Below, one piece after another: positions 51,209-58,733 of a DNA stretch of 64,000 bases. Made by a program: the position numbers and the translations under genes. Below the pieces are notes generated by a model. It had not been told where the DNA came from, ran no database searches, and saw nothing but the letters and a program-made list of their open reading frames with translations. Source of the DNA: Rathayibacter sp. Leaf185 (lineage in GTDB: Bacteria > Actinomycetota > Actinomycetes > Actinomycetales > Microbacteriaceae); NCBI RefSeq assembly GCF_001423885.1, contig NZ_LMPP01000003.1:62001-126000 (forward strand). Reading direction: 5' to 3'. The stretch's first letter is position 1. Each line of letters begins with the position of its first letter.

Positions 51209-51814
51209 CTACTTCTTGGGGCTCAGCTGCTCGATGATCGCCTGGGCGACGTCGTGCATGGTGAGCCGGCGGTCCATCGACGCCTTCTGGATCCAGCGGA
51301 ACGCCTCGGGCTCGGTGAGACCCATCTTCTCGTTCAGCAGGCCCTTGGCCCGGTCGACGAGCTTGCGGGTCTCGAAGCGCTCGACCATGTCGGCGACCTC
51401 GGCCTCGAGGGTGATGATCTGCGCGTAGCGCGACAGCGCGATCTCGATCGCGGGGAGCAGGTCGTTGGGCGTGAACGGCTTGACGACGTACGCCAGAGCG
51501 CCGGCCTCGCTGGCGCGCTCGACGAGCTCCTTCTGGCTGAAGGCGGTGAGCAGGACGACGGGGGCGATGTGCGCCTTCGAGAGACGCTCGGCCGCCGAGA
51601 TGCCGTCGAGCTGTGGCATCTTGACGTCCATGATGACCAGGTCGGGGCGCAGCTCGGTGGCGAGGGCGACGGCCGTCTCGCCGTCTCCGGCCTCTCCGAC
51701 GACCTCGAAGCCGTTGTCGCGGAGGATCTCCACGATGTCCATGCGGATGAGCGATTCGTCTTCGGCGACGACGACCCGACGGGGTGCGGTCGACGTGGGT
51801 TCCTGGTCTGTCAC
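51209..51814 (-). CDS. ANTAR-domain response regulator (PdtaR type)
   Basis: A 201-residue response regulator. The receiver domain has the acidic pocket AEDES near residues 17-21 and phospho-acceptor Asp63 (IMDVKMPQLD), with the conserved Thr/Lys region LTAFSQKELVERA and YVVKPF. The C-terminal ANTAR domain (about 135-195: FETRKLVDRAKGLLNEKMGLTEPEAFRWIQKASMDRRLTMHDVAQAIIEQL) binds paired hexanucleotide loops in RNA and causes antitermination. It is the Rv1626/PdtaR homologue type. Its cognate histidine kinase (PdtaS) is not in the window. It diverges from tRNA-Leu. Confidence 0.92.
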   Translation of the reverse strand: MTDQEPTSTAPRRVVVAEDESLIRMDIVEILRDNGFEVVGEAGDGETAVALATELRPDLVIMDVKMPQLDGISAAERLSKAHIAPVVLLTAFSQKELVERASEAGALAYVVKPFTPNDLLPAIEIALSRYAQIITLEAEVADMVERFETRKLVDRAKGLLNEKMGLTEPEAFRWIQKASMDRRLTMHDVAQAIIEQLSPKK

Positions 51815-51853
51815 GCCGAAGAGCCTACGGTATTCTCAACGGGCTTGTTGTGC

Positions 51854-51936
51854 GCCGGTGTGGCGGAATGGCAGACGCGGGGCACTCAAAATGCTCTGTC
51901 CGAGAGGGCGTGCGGGTTCGAGTCCCGCCACCGGCA
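51854..51936 (+). tRNA. tRNA-Leu (anticodon CAA)
   Basis: Class II tRNA of 83 bases. Acceptor stem GCCGGTG pairs with CACCGGC (51929-51935), followed by discriminator A. The anticodon loop CTCAAAA gives anticodon CAA, which reads UUG; the variable arm is long, as for leucine; and the T arm is GCGGG / CCCGC around TTCGAGT. The CCA end is not encoded. TATTCT at 51831-51836 with CTGTCA 17 bases upstream is a plausible promoter. Confidence 0.93.
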
Positions 51937-51980
51937 CAGCTCCCGCCCGTTCCCGCGACGCGATTCGCTAGCGTCGTCGG

Positions 51981-52637
51981 ATGAGCGATCCCTCGACCGT
52001 CTGGCCCCTCTTCTCGCTGGTCCTGCGCACCCCGCGGCTCGAACTGCACCCGGTGCGCGACTCCGATCTCGCGAGCCTGGCTGCGGCCGCGACGGCCGGC
52101 ATCCACGAGCCGGGGCGCTCGCCGTTCCCGTCTCCCTGGGCCGAGGCGCCCGCCGAGAAGCTCCCCGCCGACCTCGCCCGATACCACTGGTCGCTCCGGG
52201 CGGCGACGACCGTCGATTCCTGGCGCGTGGCCTTCGCGATCGTCGAGGCCGGCGTCGTCATCGGCTGCCAGGACCTCGTCGCCGACCACTTCTCGGCGAC
52301 CCGCACGGTGTCGTCGGGCTCGTGGCTGACCCGCGGCGCGCAGGGCAGAGGGCTGGGGCGCGAGATGCGCGCTGCCGTGCTCCTGCTCGCCTTCGACCAC
52401 CTCGGCGCCGAGGTGGCCGAGAGCAGCGCGCTGGAGTGGAACAGCGCGTCGATCGGAGTCTCGACCGCCCTCGGCTATCAGCCGAACGGCACGCAGCGCA
52501 CCGTCGGAGCCGACGGCGTCGCGGTCGCCGAGACGCGCTTCCGCATCACGCCGGAGACCTTCCGACGTCCCGACTGGTCGCTGGAGGTCGAGGGGCTCGA
52601 ACCGGCCCGGACGGCCCTGCTCGAGCCGCCGGTCTGA
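51981..52637 (+). CDS. GNAT-family N-acetyltransferase (RimJ/RimL-like)
   Basis: A 218-residue acetyltransferase with RTPRLELHPVRDSDL at the N terminus as in the RimJ/RimL subgroup, the acetyl-CoA pyrophosphate loop TRGAQGRGLGREMRAAVL and the helix ALEWNSASIGVSTALGYQPNG near the C terminus. It uses acetyl-CoA to modify a small molecule or protein N terminus; the substrate cannot be inferred. It begins 44 bases after tRNA-Leu and ends 4 bases from the convergent LLM gene. Confidence 0.85.
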   Translation: MSDPSTVWPLFSLVLRTPRLELHPVRDSDLASLAAAATAGIHEPGRSPFPSPWAEAPAEKLPADLARYHWSLRAATTVDSWRVAFAIVEAGVVIGCQDLVADHFSATRTVSSGSWLTRGAQGRGLGREMRAAVLLLAFDHLGAEVAESSALEWNSASIGVSTALGYQPNGTQRTVGADGVAVAETRFRITPETFRRPDWSLEVEGLEPARTALLEPPV

Positions 52638-52640
52638 GCC

Positions 52641-53954
52641 TCAGAACTCGGCGAGACTCCCCCGCAGGCCGCCGCCCGGGAAGCCGCGGCGCAGGATCCC
52701 GCGGCGGCGCAGGATCGGCACCAGCTCGTCGAGCATCCGGTGCAGCGTGACCGGGTGGAAGTCGCCCGAGAAGGCGATGCCGTCGTTGCCCGCCTCGTCG
52801 CCCAGCTCCTGGATGAAGTCGGCGACCTCCTCCGCGGTGCCGACGACACCGCGGCGGTCGGCGAGGAGGCCGAGGCGCGCCTTGGCGGTGAGCAGCGCGC
52901 GCAGCGGAGCGTCCGCCTCCGCCCCGCCGTACAGCCCGGCGATGCTGCCGCGCGAGACGTGCTCGCCGAACACGGAGGGATCGACGGGCCGGTCGAGGTC
53001 GAGCGCGGTGAGGTCCGTCTCGAGATCGCTCGACTGCGCCGCGGCGATCGCGAGCAGAACCTCGTCGCCCGGGTGCGCGGAGGCGGCCACGAGCCGCTCC
53101 GCCTCCTCGCGACTCGCGACGACGACCGGCTTGAACACGAAGAGGACGGTGAGGTCGTCGGGATCGCGCCCGTGCGACGCCGCTGCGGCGCGAGCCCGCT
53201 CGCGGTAGGTGCGGACGGTGGCGGTGTCGAGCGAGGCCAGCGCGAGCTGGATCTCGGACTGCGCCCCGGCGAAGTCGATGCCGCGGGGCGAGCCGCCGGG
53301 CGAGACGATCACCGGCTCCCCTCCGTCGAGGGGCAGGGCGTTGAGCGGCCCTTCGAACGTGTAGTGGGCACCGCGGTGCCGCACCGGCCGCACCAGCGTG
53401 CCGTCGGCGAAGCGACCGGTCGACGCGTCCTGGATCAGGGCGCCGTCGTCCCAGCTGCGCCAGAGCTCCCGGATCGAGTCGAGCCACTCGTGCGCGCGGT
53501 CGTACGCCACATCGTGCGGCACCGGATCGAGCCCGAAGTGCCGGCTGCTGCCGACGTCGGTCACGACGTTGAGGCCGAGCCGGCCGCCGCTCAGGTGCTG
53601 CAGCGATGCGAACTGCCGGGCCGCCTGATAGGGGCTGTAGGCCATCGGATTCACGGTGGGCGCGACTCCGAGATGCTCGGTGGCCTCGAAGAGGTACGGG
53701 GCGAGCAGCATCGGGTCGTGCTTGGGACCGCCGTACGCGCGCCGGACCCGGAGGTCGAGGGTGCTCGCGTTCCCGAGCGAGAGCGCGTCCTCGATGATGA
53801 CGAGGTCGAACCCCGCCTGCTCGAGCTCTCGTGCGCTCTGGCGGTAGAGCTCGGGGCCGGTCCAGGAGCGGTCCCAGTTCCAGTTCGGCTGACCCCACGC
53901 CTGCGGGCCGAAGCCGCGCGAGAGGAACCAGGCGAAGTGCTGCGGGTCGCTCAC
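52641..53954 (-). CDS. LLM-class flavin-dependent monooxygenase (NtaA/SnaA/DszA family)
   Basis: A 437-residue TIM-barrel FMN-dependent monooxygenase. Diagnostic features: AWFLSRGFGPQAWGQ at the N terminus, EQAGFDLVIIEDAL, LEHLGVAPTVNPMAYSPYQAARQFASLQHLSGGRLGLNVVTD (the NVVTD block is typical of the NtaA/DszA/SnaA group), and VIVSPGGSPRGIDFA. Members oxidise carbon-sulfur, chelator or aromatic substrates with reduced FMN provided by a separate reductase, which is not in the window. It overlaps metY by four bases (ATGA), so both are translated together, hinting at an organosulfur substrate whose released sulfur is captured by MetY. Inferred, not shown. Confidence 0.85.
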   Translation of the reverse strand: MSDPQHFAWFLSRGFGPQAWGQPNWNWDRSWTGPELYRQSARELEQAGFDLVIIEDALSLGNASTLDLRVRRAYGGPKHDPMLLAPYLFEATEHLGVAPTVNPMAYSPYQAARQFASLQHLSGGRLGLNVVTDVGSSRHFGLDPVPHDVAYDRAHEWLDSIRELWRSWDDGALIQDASTGRFADGTLVRPVRHRGAHYTFEGPLNALPLDGGEPVIVSPGGSPRGIDFAGAQSEIQLALASLDTATVRTYRERARAAAASHGRDPDDLTVLFVFKPVVVASREEAERLVAASAHPGDEVLLAIAAAQSSDLETDLTALDLDRPVDPSVFGEHVSRGSIAGLYGGAEADAPLRALLTAKARLGLLADRRGVVGTAEEVADFIQELGDEAGNDGIAFSGDFHPVTLHRMLDELVPILRRRGILRRGFPGGGLRGSLAEF

Positions 53955-55249
53955 GACGCCTCCGCCAGCTGCAGCGGACGCGAGGCGGCAGCCCGGAGAC
54001 CCTGCTCGAGATCGGCGAGCAGGTCCTCGAGATCCTCGATGCCGATCGACAGACGCAGAAGGCCCGGGCCGATGCCCGAAGCCTCGAGCTGCTCGAGGGT
54101 GCGACCGGTGTGCGTGGTGCTGGCGGGGTGCAGGACCAGTGAGCGGACGTCGCCGAGGTGAGTCATCCGGGTGAAGACCTCGAGGGCGTCCGAGAAGCGG
54201 CGGGCGGCCTCCAGGCCCCCGTGCAGAGTGAACGAGAAGACGGAGCCCTGACCCAGCGGGAGGTAGCGCTGCGCCAGCGCGTGGGACGGGCTCGAGGCCA
54301 GTCCGCTGTAGTCGACGCTCTCGACCTCGGGTCGCCCTTCGAGCCAGCGCGCCACGAGCAGGGCGCTGCGCGACTGGTGGCGCACGCGCAGCGACAGGGT
54401 CTCGAGGCCCTGCTCGAGGAGGAACGAGGTCAGCGGCGACACGGTCGGTCCCATGCGTCCGGCGACGACGTCGCGCGCGTAGGCGAGGAAGGCGCGGTCC
54501 GGCTCGACCGGCCCAACCACGAGGTGGGGGTAGTCGGTCGCCGCCCAGTCGAAGCGGCCGGAGTCGATCACGACTCCGGCGATGACCGCGCCGTGCCCCG
54601 CGAGGAACTTGCTGGCCGAGTGCACGACGACGTCAGCTCCGTGCTCGATCGGCCGCAAGAGGTAGGGCGTCGCGAAGGTGTTGTCGACGACCAGCGGAAC
54701 GCCGGAGCGGTGCGCCGCGTCAGCGACCAGCTGCAGATCGACGATGTCGTTGCGCGGGTTGGGGATCGACTCGACCAGGACGGCGCGGGTGCGCGGCGTG
54801 ATCGCCTGCTCCCAGGCGAGCGGGTCGTCGGCGTCCTCGACGAAGGTCGTCGTGATGCCCAGGCGGGCGAGGTTCTCGAGCAGGAGGTTGCGCGTGCCCT
54901 CGTAGAGGCTCGCGGCGGCGACGAGGTGGTCGCCCGCGGAGGCGAGGGTGAGGAGGGCGACGGAGACGGCGGCCTGCCCGCTGCCGACGAGGAGCGCCTC
55001 GCGTCCGCCCTCGAGGGCGGCGATCCGGCGCTCGACGGCGTCGGTGGTCGGATTGCCGACGCGCGTGTAGGTGTAGCCGTCGGCACCGGCGAACCGGTCG
55101 CGCGCCTCGTCGAACGAGTCGAAGCTGAAGCCTGCGGTGAGGTAGATCGGGGTACGGCGGGCGTGGAGGGCGTCGTCCGCGGCTCCGGCGTGCAGCTGCC
55201 GGGTCGAGAAGCCCCACTCGCGTCCTGCGCGTGCGTCGTCCGCGTCCAT
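53951..55249 (-). CDS. metY: O-acetylhomoserine sulfhydrylase-like PLP enzyme
   Basis: A 432-residue enzyme of the Cys/Met metabolism PLP family. The PLP lysine is Lys214 in SASKFLAGHG and the pyridine-N aspartate is Asp189 (VVDNTFATPYL); GFSTRQLHAG, YTYTRVGNPTTDAVE and SGQAAV are characteristic. Length and N terminus fit MetY, which makes homocysteine from O-acetylhomoserine and sulfide. ATG at 55249 is chosen because AGGAGG lies nine bases before it; the ATG two codons upstream is too close to that site. A tandem repeat lies in its 5' region and its stop overlaps the LLM monooxygenase start. Confidence 0.88.
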   Translation of the reverse strand: MDADDARAGREWGFSTRQLHAGAADDALHARRTPIYLTAGFSFDSFDEARDRFAGADGYTYTRVGNPTTDAVERRIAALEGGREALLVGSGQAAVSVALLTLASAGDHLVAAASLYEGTRNLLLENLARLGITTTFVEDADDPLAWEQAITPRTRAVLVESIPNPRNDIVDLQLVADAAHRSGVPLVVDNTFATPYLLRPIEHGADVVVHSASKFLAGHGAVIAGVVIDSGRFDWAATDYPHLVVGPVEPDRAFLAYARDVVAGRMGPTVSPLTSFLLEQGLETLSLRVRHQSRSALLVARWLEGRPEVESVDYSGLASSPSHALAQRYLPLGQGSVFSFTLHGGLEAARRFSDALEVFTRMTHLGDVRSLVLHPASTTHTGRTLEQLEASGIGPGLLRLSIGIEDLEDLLADLEQGLRAAASRPLQLAEAS

Positions 55250-55320
55250 GGTCATCCGCCTCCTCGTCGCCGTCGCCCGGCGGGACAACGCTCGCACGGG
55301 AGGCGCGCGCGGTGCCGGGC

Positions 55321-55366
55321 GGTTACCCGGCGTTACGGCGTGCGGTTACCCGGGGTTACGGCATGC
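55321..55366 (-). promoter_or_regulatory. Tandem 23-bp repeat upstream of metY
   Basis: Two adjacent copies (55321-55343 and 55344-55366) that differ at only 2 of 23 positions. Each unit holds GGTTACCCGG and GTTACGG, giving four direct GTTAC words. It sits 72 bases before the metY ATG, where an operator would be expected. It does not match the CysR or McbR sites I know. Confidence 0.5.
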
Positions 55367-55491
55367 GGCCATGAGAGGCGGTGCGGCTCACGCGAACGCG
55401 CCCGCGGTCGGCAGGAGGTGGTGCGGTTCGCAGGACTCGCGGAGGAAAGAGCGCTCTCGCCCCCGCGGATCCCGCGCGCGAGCCCTCATGA

Positions 55492-55548
55492 CCTGCGGAG
55501 CGCACGAACTCCTGCGAAGCGCACGAACTCCTGCAGATCGCGCACCCG
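55492..55548. repeat. Three tandem 19-bp repeats
   Basis: Units at 55492-55510 and 55511-55529 (CCTGCGGAGCGCACGAACT and CCTGCGAAGCGCACGAACT) and a degenerate third at 55530-55548. An inverted, partial copy lies at about 55421-55440 (TTCGCAGGACTCG). They lie in the gap between metY and the DUF427 gene, beyond the metY tandem repeat. No function is evident. Confidence 0.6.
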
Positions 55549-55569
55549 GAGCGAGGGACACGGCGGGCA

Positions 55570-56067
55570 TCACCAGAACATGGTGCCCGGGGCGCCCTTG
55601 AAGGGCCCGACGACGCGGGAGGTGATCCACCCGCCGTAGAAGTCGCCCGGCTGCGGCTCCACGACCTCCTCGTCGACGGTGCAGGAGTCCATCCTGCCGG
55701 GGTACAGCGCGATGGTGTCGCGGAGCACCTCGAAGCCCGGCATCGGCTCCGGGTACGTCCAGCCGGCCGCGTCGGCGACGACCCCACCGCCCCGCACCGA
55801 GAGGTAGGACGCCGCCCCCTTGAACTCGCAGACACTGCGCCCCGGAGCCGGCGAGAGCACACCCTTCGCGAAGTCGCCGCGGGGCAGGTAGTAGACCGGC
55901 GGGTGACTGGTCTCGAGCACGCGGAAGGAGGCGTTCGACTCCGCCACGACCACTCCCCCGAGCCGGACCACGACGTGCTCCGAGCTGGGCTCGACCCTGG
56001 GCGGCCTCGGGTAGTCCCAGACGGATTCCTGGCCCTCCGCGGGCACTGCGCGCTTCATGCCCTCCAC
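55570..56067 (-). CDS. DUF427-domain protein
   Basis: A 165-residue protein with the DUF427 beta-sandwich signatures: VVVRLGGVVVAESNASFRVLETSHPPVYYLP (strand/turn), VCEFKGAASYLSV and GWTYPEPMPGFEVLRDTIALYPGRMDSCTVDEE. The family is common in actinobacteria and alphaproteobacteria; structures exist but the function is unknown. Cytoplasmic by appearance. It diverges from the DarT-like gene downstream on the map with about 160 bases between, and is unrelated to it in any known way. Confidence 0.88.
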   Translation of the reverse strand: MEGMKRAVPAEGQESVWDYPRPPRVEPSSEHVVVRLGGVVVAESNASFRVLETSHPPVYYLPRGDFAKGVLSPAPGRSVCEFKGAASYLSVRGGGVVADAAGWTYPEPMPGFEVLRDTIALYPGRMDSCTVDEEVVEPQPGDFYGGWITSRVVGPFKGAPGTMFW

Positions 56068-56230
56068 GCTACGCGGCGCCCCGGCGGGCGCCCGTCGCTC
56101 CCAGCCGATGCCCGGCGGCTCGCCGACCGGGGGCAGCGGATCACCGCCGCCAGCCCCGCGGGGCCCCCGGGGTCGCGTAACGTCGTCCTTGCGCCCGGAA
56201 CCCCGAGACCAAGCGCAGAAGGACTACAGA

Positions 56231-57016
56231 GTGCCCACCGAATGCATCCACGGCCTCGACATCGCGCTCTGCGACGTCTGCTCGCCCGCCAAGCTCCCCG
56301 AGCCGCCGGCGCGCACTCCCCGCGTCCCCGTGCGCGTCCCCGGGACCTCCCGCGCGGCGACCGCCCGGGCCGCAGCGCGCGGAACCGCGCGCGAGAAGCC
56401 GCTGCCCAAGGTCGACATCGCTGCCCAGCGGATCTACCACGTGACGCACCTCGACAACCTCGCGGCGATCGTCGCCTCCGGTGCCCTGATCGCCGATGAG
56501 CACCTCACCGAGCGCCCGGCGATCGACGTCAGCGCCGAGACCACTCGCGAGCACCGGCGCGCCGTGCAGATCAAGGACGGCGCCAGCGTCGCCGGCTTCG
56601 TCCCCTTCTTCCTCTCACCGGACGCCGCGCTCTGGGCCGACCTCCGCGGCGAGCGGGTCGCCCCGCACTGGTCGCCGCGCGCGCAGACCACGACCGCCTC
56701 GCAGTACGTGGTGCTGGTCGGCTCCCTCGCCTCGGCGCCCGTCCTCAGTGACGGGGACGCCTCCCACGTCCTCACCCGCTTCAGCGAGGGCGACGCCCTG
56801 GTGCGCACCTTCGCGCGACTGCTCGTCGACGAGCCGGCGCTCCGCAGCGCCGAGGCCCTCGTGCCCGAGCGCTTCCCGCTCGAGGAGATCGCCGTGGTCG
56901 GCGTTCCGTCTGTGACGATGAAGAACAAGGTGAAGGCGCTGTTCGAGGGCAGCACCGCGTCGCCCCGCGTCGCCGTCTACCCGCCGTGGTTCCACCCGGT
57001 CACCGACGCGGAGTGA
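56231..57016 (+). CDS. DarT-family (DUF4433) ADP-ribosyltransferase-like protein, no partner
   Basis: A 261-residue protein starting at GTG. The N terminus has Cys5-x-His7 and Cys14-x2-Cys17, a likely zinc site, followed by a Pro/Arg/Ala-rich linker to about residue 60. The rest is the DarT fold: IYHVTHLDNLAAIVASGAL (His70, His73) resembles the NAD-binding start, then RRAVQI and GFVPFFLSPDA, and AEALVPERFPLEEI with Glu208 at the position of the DarT catalytic glutamate. DarT enzymes attach ADP-ribose to thymidine in single-stranded DNA and are normally paired with the macrodomain antitoxin DarG. No darG-like gene is adjacent. It may be a solitary type with another role; activity is inferred. 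Confidence 0.75.
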   Translation: MPTECIHGLDIALCDVCSPAKLPEPPARTPRVPVRVPGTSRAATARAAARGTAREKPLPKVDIAAQRIYHVTHLDNLAAIVASGALIADEHLTERPAIDVSAETTREHRRAVQIKDGASVAGFVPFFLSPDAALWADLRGERVAPHWSPRAQTTTASQYVVLVGSLASAPVLSDGDASHVLTRFSEGDALVRTFARLLVDEPALRSAEALVPERFPLEEIAVVGVPSVTMKNKVKALFEGSTASPRVAVYPPWFHPVTDAE

Positions 57017-57029
57017 CTCCGGCGGCCCG

Positions 57030-57545
57030 TCAGACGTCGAGCAGATCGATCCGGTCTGCGAGGTAGCGCTCGATCGGCATGAGTCCCTGGTCGCCGAGAC
57101 CCGGCGCCCAGCGGACGAGCACCTCCTCACCGCGCAGCACCAGCGGGTCCGGCCCCGCGAGGAGGCCGTCGGCGTCGATCCGCAGGCGCCGCCAGCCGTA
57201 GTTGACGGTCTCGCCTTCGCGGAACGGGCCGTCGAAGGCGGCACGCCGGATCTCACGGCGGGCCTCCTGCGACTCCGACTGATTGTTGGCGTGCAGCGGA
57301 GCGACCGCGCGGGTCACGGAGCCCGTCGCCACGAGCCCGCCGGAGCGCTCGAGGAGAACGACTCCGAGCCGCCATGCGCGGCCGACCGGCGCCATCACGG
57401 GCGCGCGGCGGAAGCCGAGGATGGCACGCGGGCGTCGGAGCCCGGCCAGGGCCTGGTCCTCGACGCCGCGTCGGTCGAGCTCCGCGCCGACTCCGGCGAG
57501 CAGGTCGGCCAGGTGTGCGGCAGCCCGCTCCGCGTCGTGCGACAT
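57030..57545 (-). CDS. Conserved protein of unknown function
   Basis: A 171-residue protein converging with the DarT-like gene 13 bases away. It has an N-terminal helical part rich in Ala/Leu/Arg (AAAHLADLLAGVGAELDRRG), a central ILGFRRAPVMAPVGRAWRLGVVLLERSGGLVATGSVTRAVAP segment that could form beta-strands, and a C-terminal block with FREGETVNYGWRRLRIDADGLLAGPDPLVL. I know similar-looking uncharacterised proteins from actinobacteria but no function. It has no macrodomain signature and therefore does not look like a DarG antitoxin. No signal peptide or membrane helix. Confidence 0.6.
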   Translation of the reverse strand: MSHDAERAAAHLADLLAGVGAELDRRGVEDQALAGLRRPRAILGFRRAPVMAPVGRAWRLGVVLLERSGGLVATGSVTRAVAPLHANNQSESQEARREIRRAAFDGPFREGETVNYGWRRLRIDADGLLAGPDPLVLRGEEVLVRWAPGLGDQGLMPIERYLADRIDLLDV

Positions 57546-57649
57546 GCGCTCCTCCTCGGTCGGAGCCAGCCTAGAACGGGCGACGCAGCGCGCGGAGCCG
57601 CGGCCGTCTCACCGTTACGATCACCTGACGACACCGAGGAGGACGAGCG

Positions 57650-58216
57650 ATGCGCGTCATCATGATGGGACCGCCCGGCGTGGGCAAGGGCACTCAGGCG
57701 GCGATCCTGGCCGAGGCGCTAGGCGTGCCGGCGATCTCGACCGGTGAGCTCTTCCGCGCCCACGTGGCCGACCGGACGGAGCTCGGACGGCGATTGCGCG
57801 ACATCATCGAGGCCGGCAAGTACGTGCCCGACGAGATGACGAACGCGCTCGTCGCCGAGCGGATCGACGAGGCGGACGCCCAGGACGGCTTCATCCTCGA
57901 CGGGTACCCGCGGACCACGGCGCAGGTCGAGGAGCTCGACCGAATGCTCGACGAGCGCGGCGCCGCGCTGGCCCGCGTCGTGATGCTGACGGCCGAGACG
58001 GACGTGGTCGTGGATCGACTGCTCGCGCGTGCCGCGCAGCAGAACCGCGCCGACGACGACCCGGAGGTCATCCGGCACCGGATCTCGGTCTACGAGCGCG
58101 AGACCGCGCCACTCGAGAAGGTCTACGCCGAGGCGGGGATCCTCGTCCGCATCGACGGCAGCGCCGCGCAGGACGAGGTCTCGCAACAGGTCGTCGCGGC
58201 GTGCCGGGCCGAGTGA
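57650..58216 (+). CDS. adk: Adenylate kinase (short type), possibly a second copy
   Basis: A 188-residue nucleoside monophosphate kinase. P-loop GPPGVGKGT (7-15), STGELFRAH, the AMP-binding FILDGYPRT and short lid loop around ARAAQQNRADDDPEVIRHRI; the LID domain is replaced by a short loop, as in mycobacterial Adk (about 181 residues). It converts AMP and ATP to two ADP. The usual adk gene of actinobacteria lies between secY and map in the ribosomal operon, so this isolated copy is probably a paralogue; the rest of the genome would settle that. It ends 25 bases from the convergent carD. Confidence 0.87.
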   Translation: MRVIMMGPPGVGKGTQAAILAEALGVPAISTGELFRAHVADRTELGRRLRDIIEAGKYVPDEMTNALVAERIDEADAQDGFILDGYPRTTAQVEELDRMLDERGAALARVVMLTAETDVVVDRLLARAAQQNRADDDPEVIRHRISVYERETAPLEKVYAEAGILVRIDGSAAQDEVSQQVVAACRAE

Positions 58217-58241
58217 CCCCGCACGCCGCGGCGACCGCGGG

Positions 58242-58733
58242 TCAGATCGCCGAGGCGAGGACCTCGTCGAGCTTGGCCGAGGCCTCCTCGTCGGTGCCCT
58301 TCAGTGCGAGGGAGAGCTCGGACACCAGGATCTGGCGGGCCTTGAGGAGCATGCGCTTCTCGCCGGCCGAGACTCCGCCGGCCTGCTCGCGGCGCCACAG
58401 GTCGCGGACGACCTCGCTGACGCGGTAGACGCTGCCGCTCGCCATCTTCTCCTGGTTGGCCTTGAAGCGGCGCGACCAGTTGCTGGCCTCCTCCGCGACA
58501 TCGCTGCGCAGCACGTCGTAGACGGCCTGCACACCGGCGTCGTCGATGATCTCGCGGACGCCGACGAGCTCGGCGTTCTCGACGGGCAGGGTGATCGTGA
58601 GCTCGCTCGTGTGCACGTTCATCGTCATGAACGTCTTCTCGACGCCCTTGACCGAGCGCTTCTCGAGTCCGGTGATCGTCACCGCTCCGTGGTGCGGGTA
58701 GACCAGCGTCTCGCCGACCTCGAATAACATCAT
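58242..58733 (-). CDS. carD: CarD-family transcription regulator
   Basis: A 163-residue RNA polymerase-binding protein. It begins MMLFEVGETLVYPHHGAVTITGLE (RNAP-interacting Tudor-like domain) and continues with ENAELVGVREIIDD, NWSRRFKANQEKMASG and the C-terminal DNA-binding helices VVRDLWRREQAGGVSAGEKRMLLKARQILVSELSLAL with the conserved tryptophan. It matches the mycobacterial CarD of 162 residues closely. CarD stabilises open complexes, especially at rRNA promoters. ATG at 58733 or the next codon (58730); the first overlaps the stop of the upstream tetR gene (ATGA), so its translation is coupled to that gene. Confidence 0.93.
   Translation of the reverse strand: MMLFEVGETLVYPHHGAVTITGLEKRSVKGVEKTFMTMNVHTSELTITLPVENAELVGVREIIDDAGVQAVYDVLRSDVAEEASNWSRRFKANQEKMASGSVYRVSEVVRDLWRREQAGGVSAGEKRMLLKARQILVSELSLALKGTDEEASAKLDEVLASAI

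Noticed and set aside
55250-55570. SAM-type riboswitch before metY
   Set aside because: No recognisable SAM riboswitch core; the dominant signal is the tandem repeat, which looks like an operator.
57030-57545. DarG antitoxin for the DarT-like gene
   Set aside because: No macrodomain signature; opposite strand and convergent.
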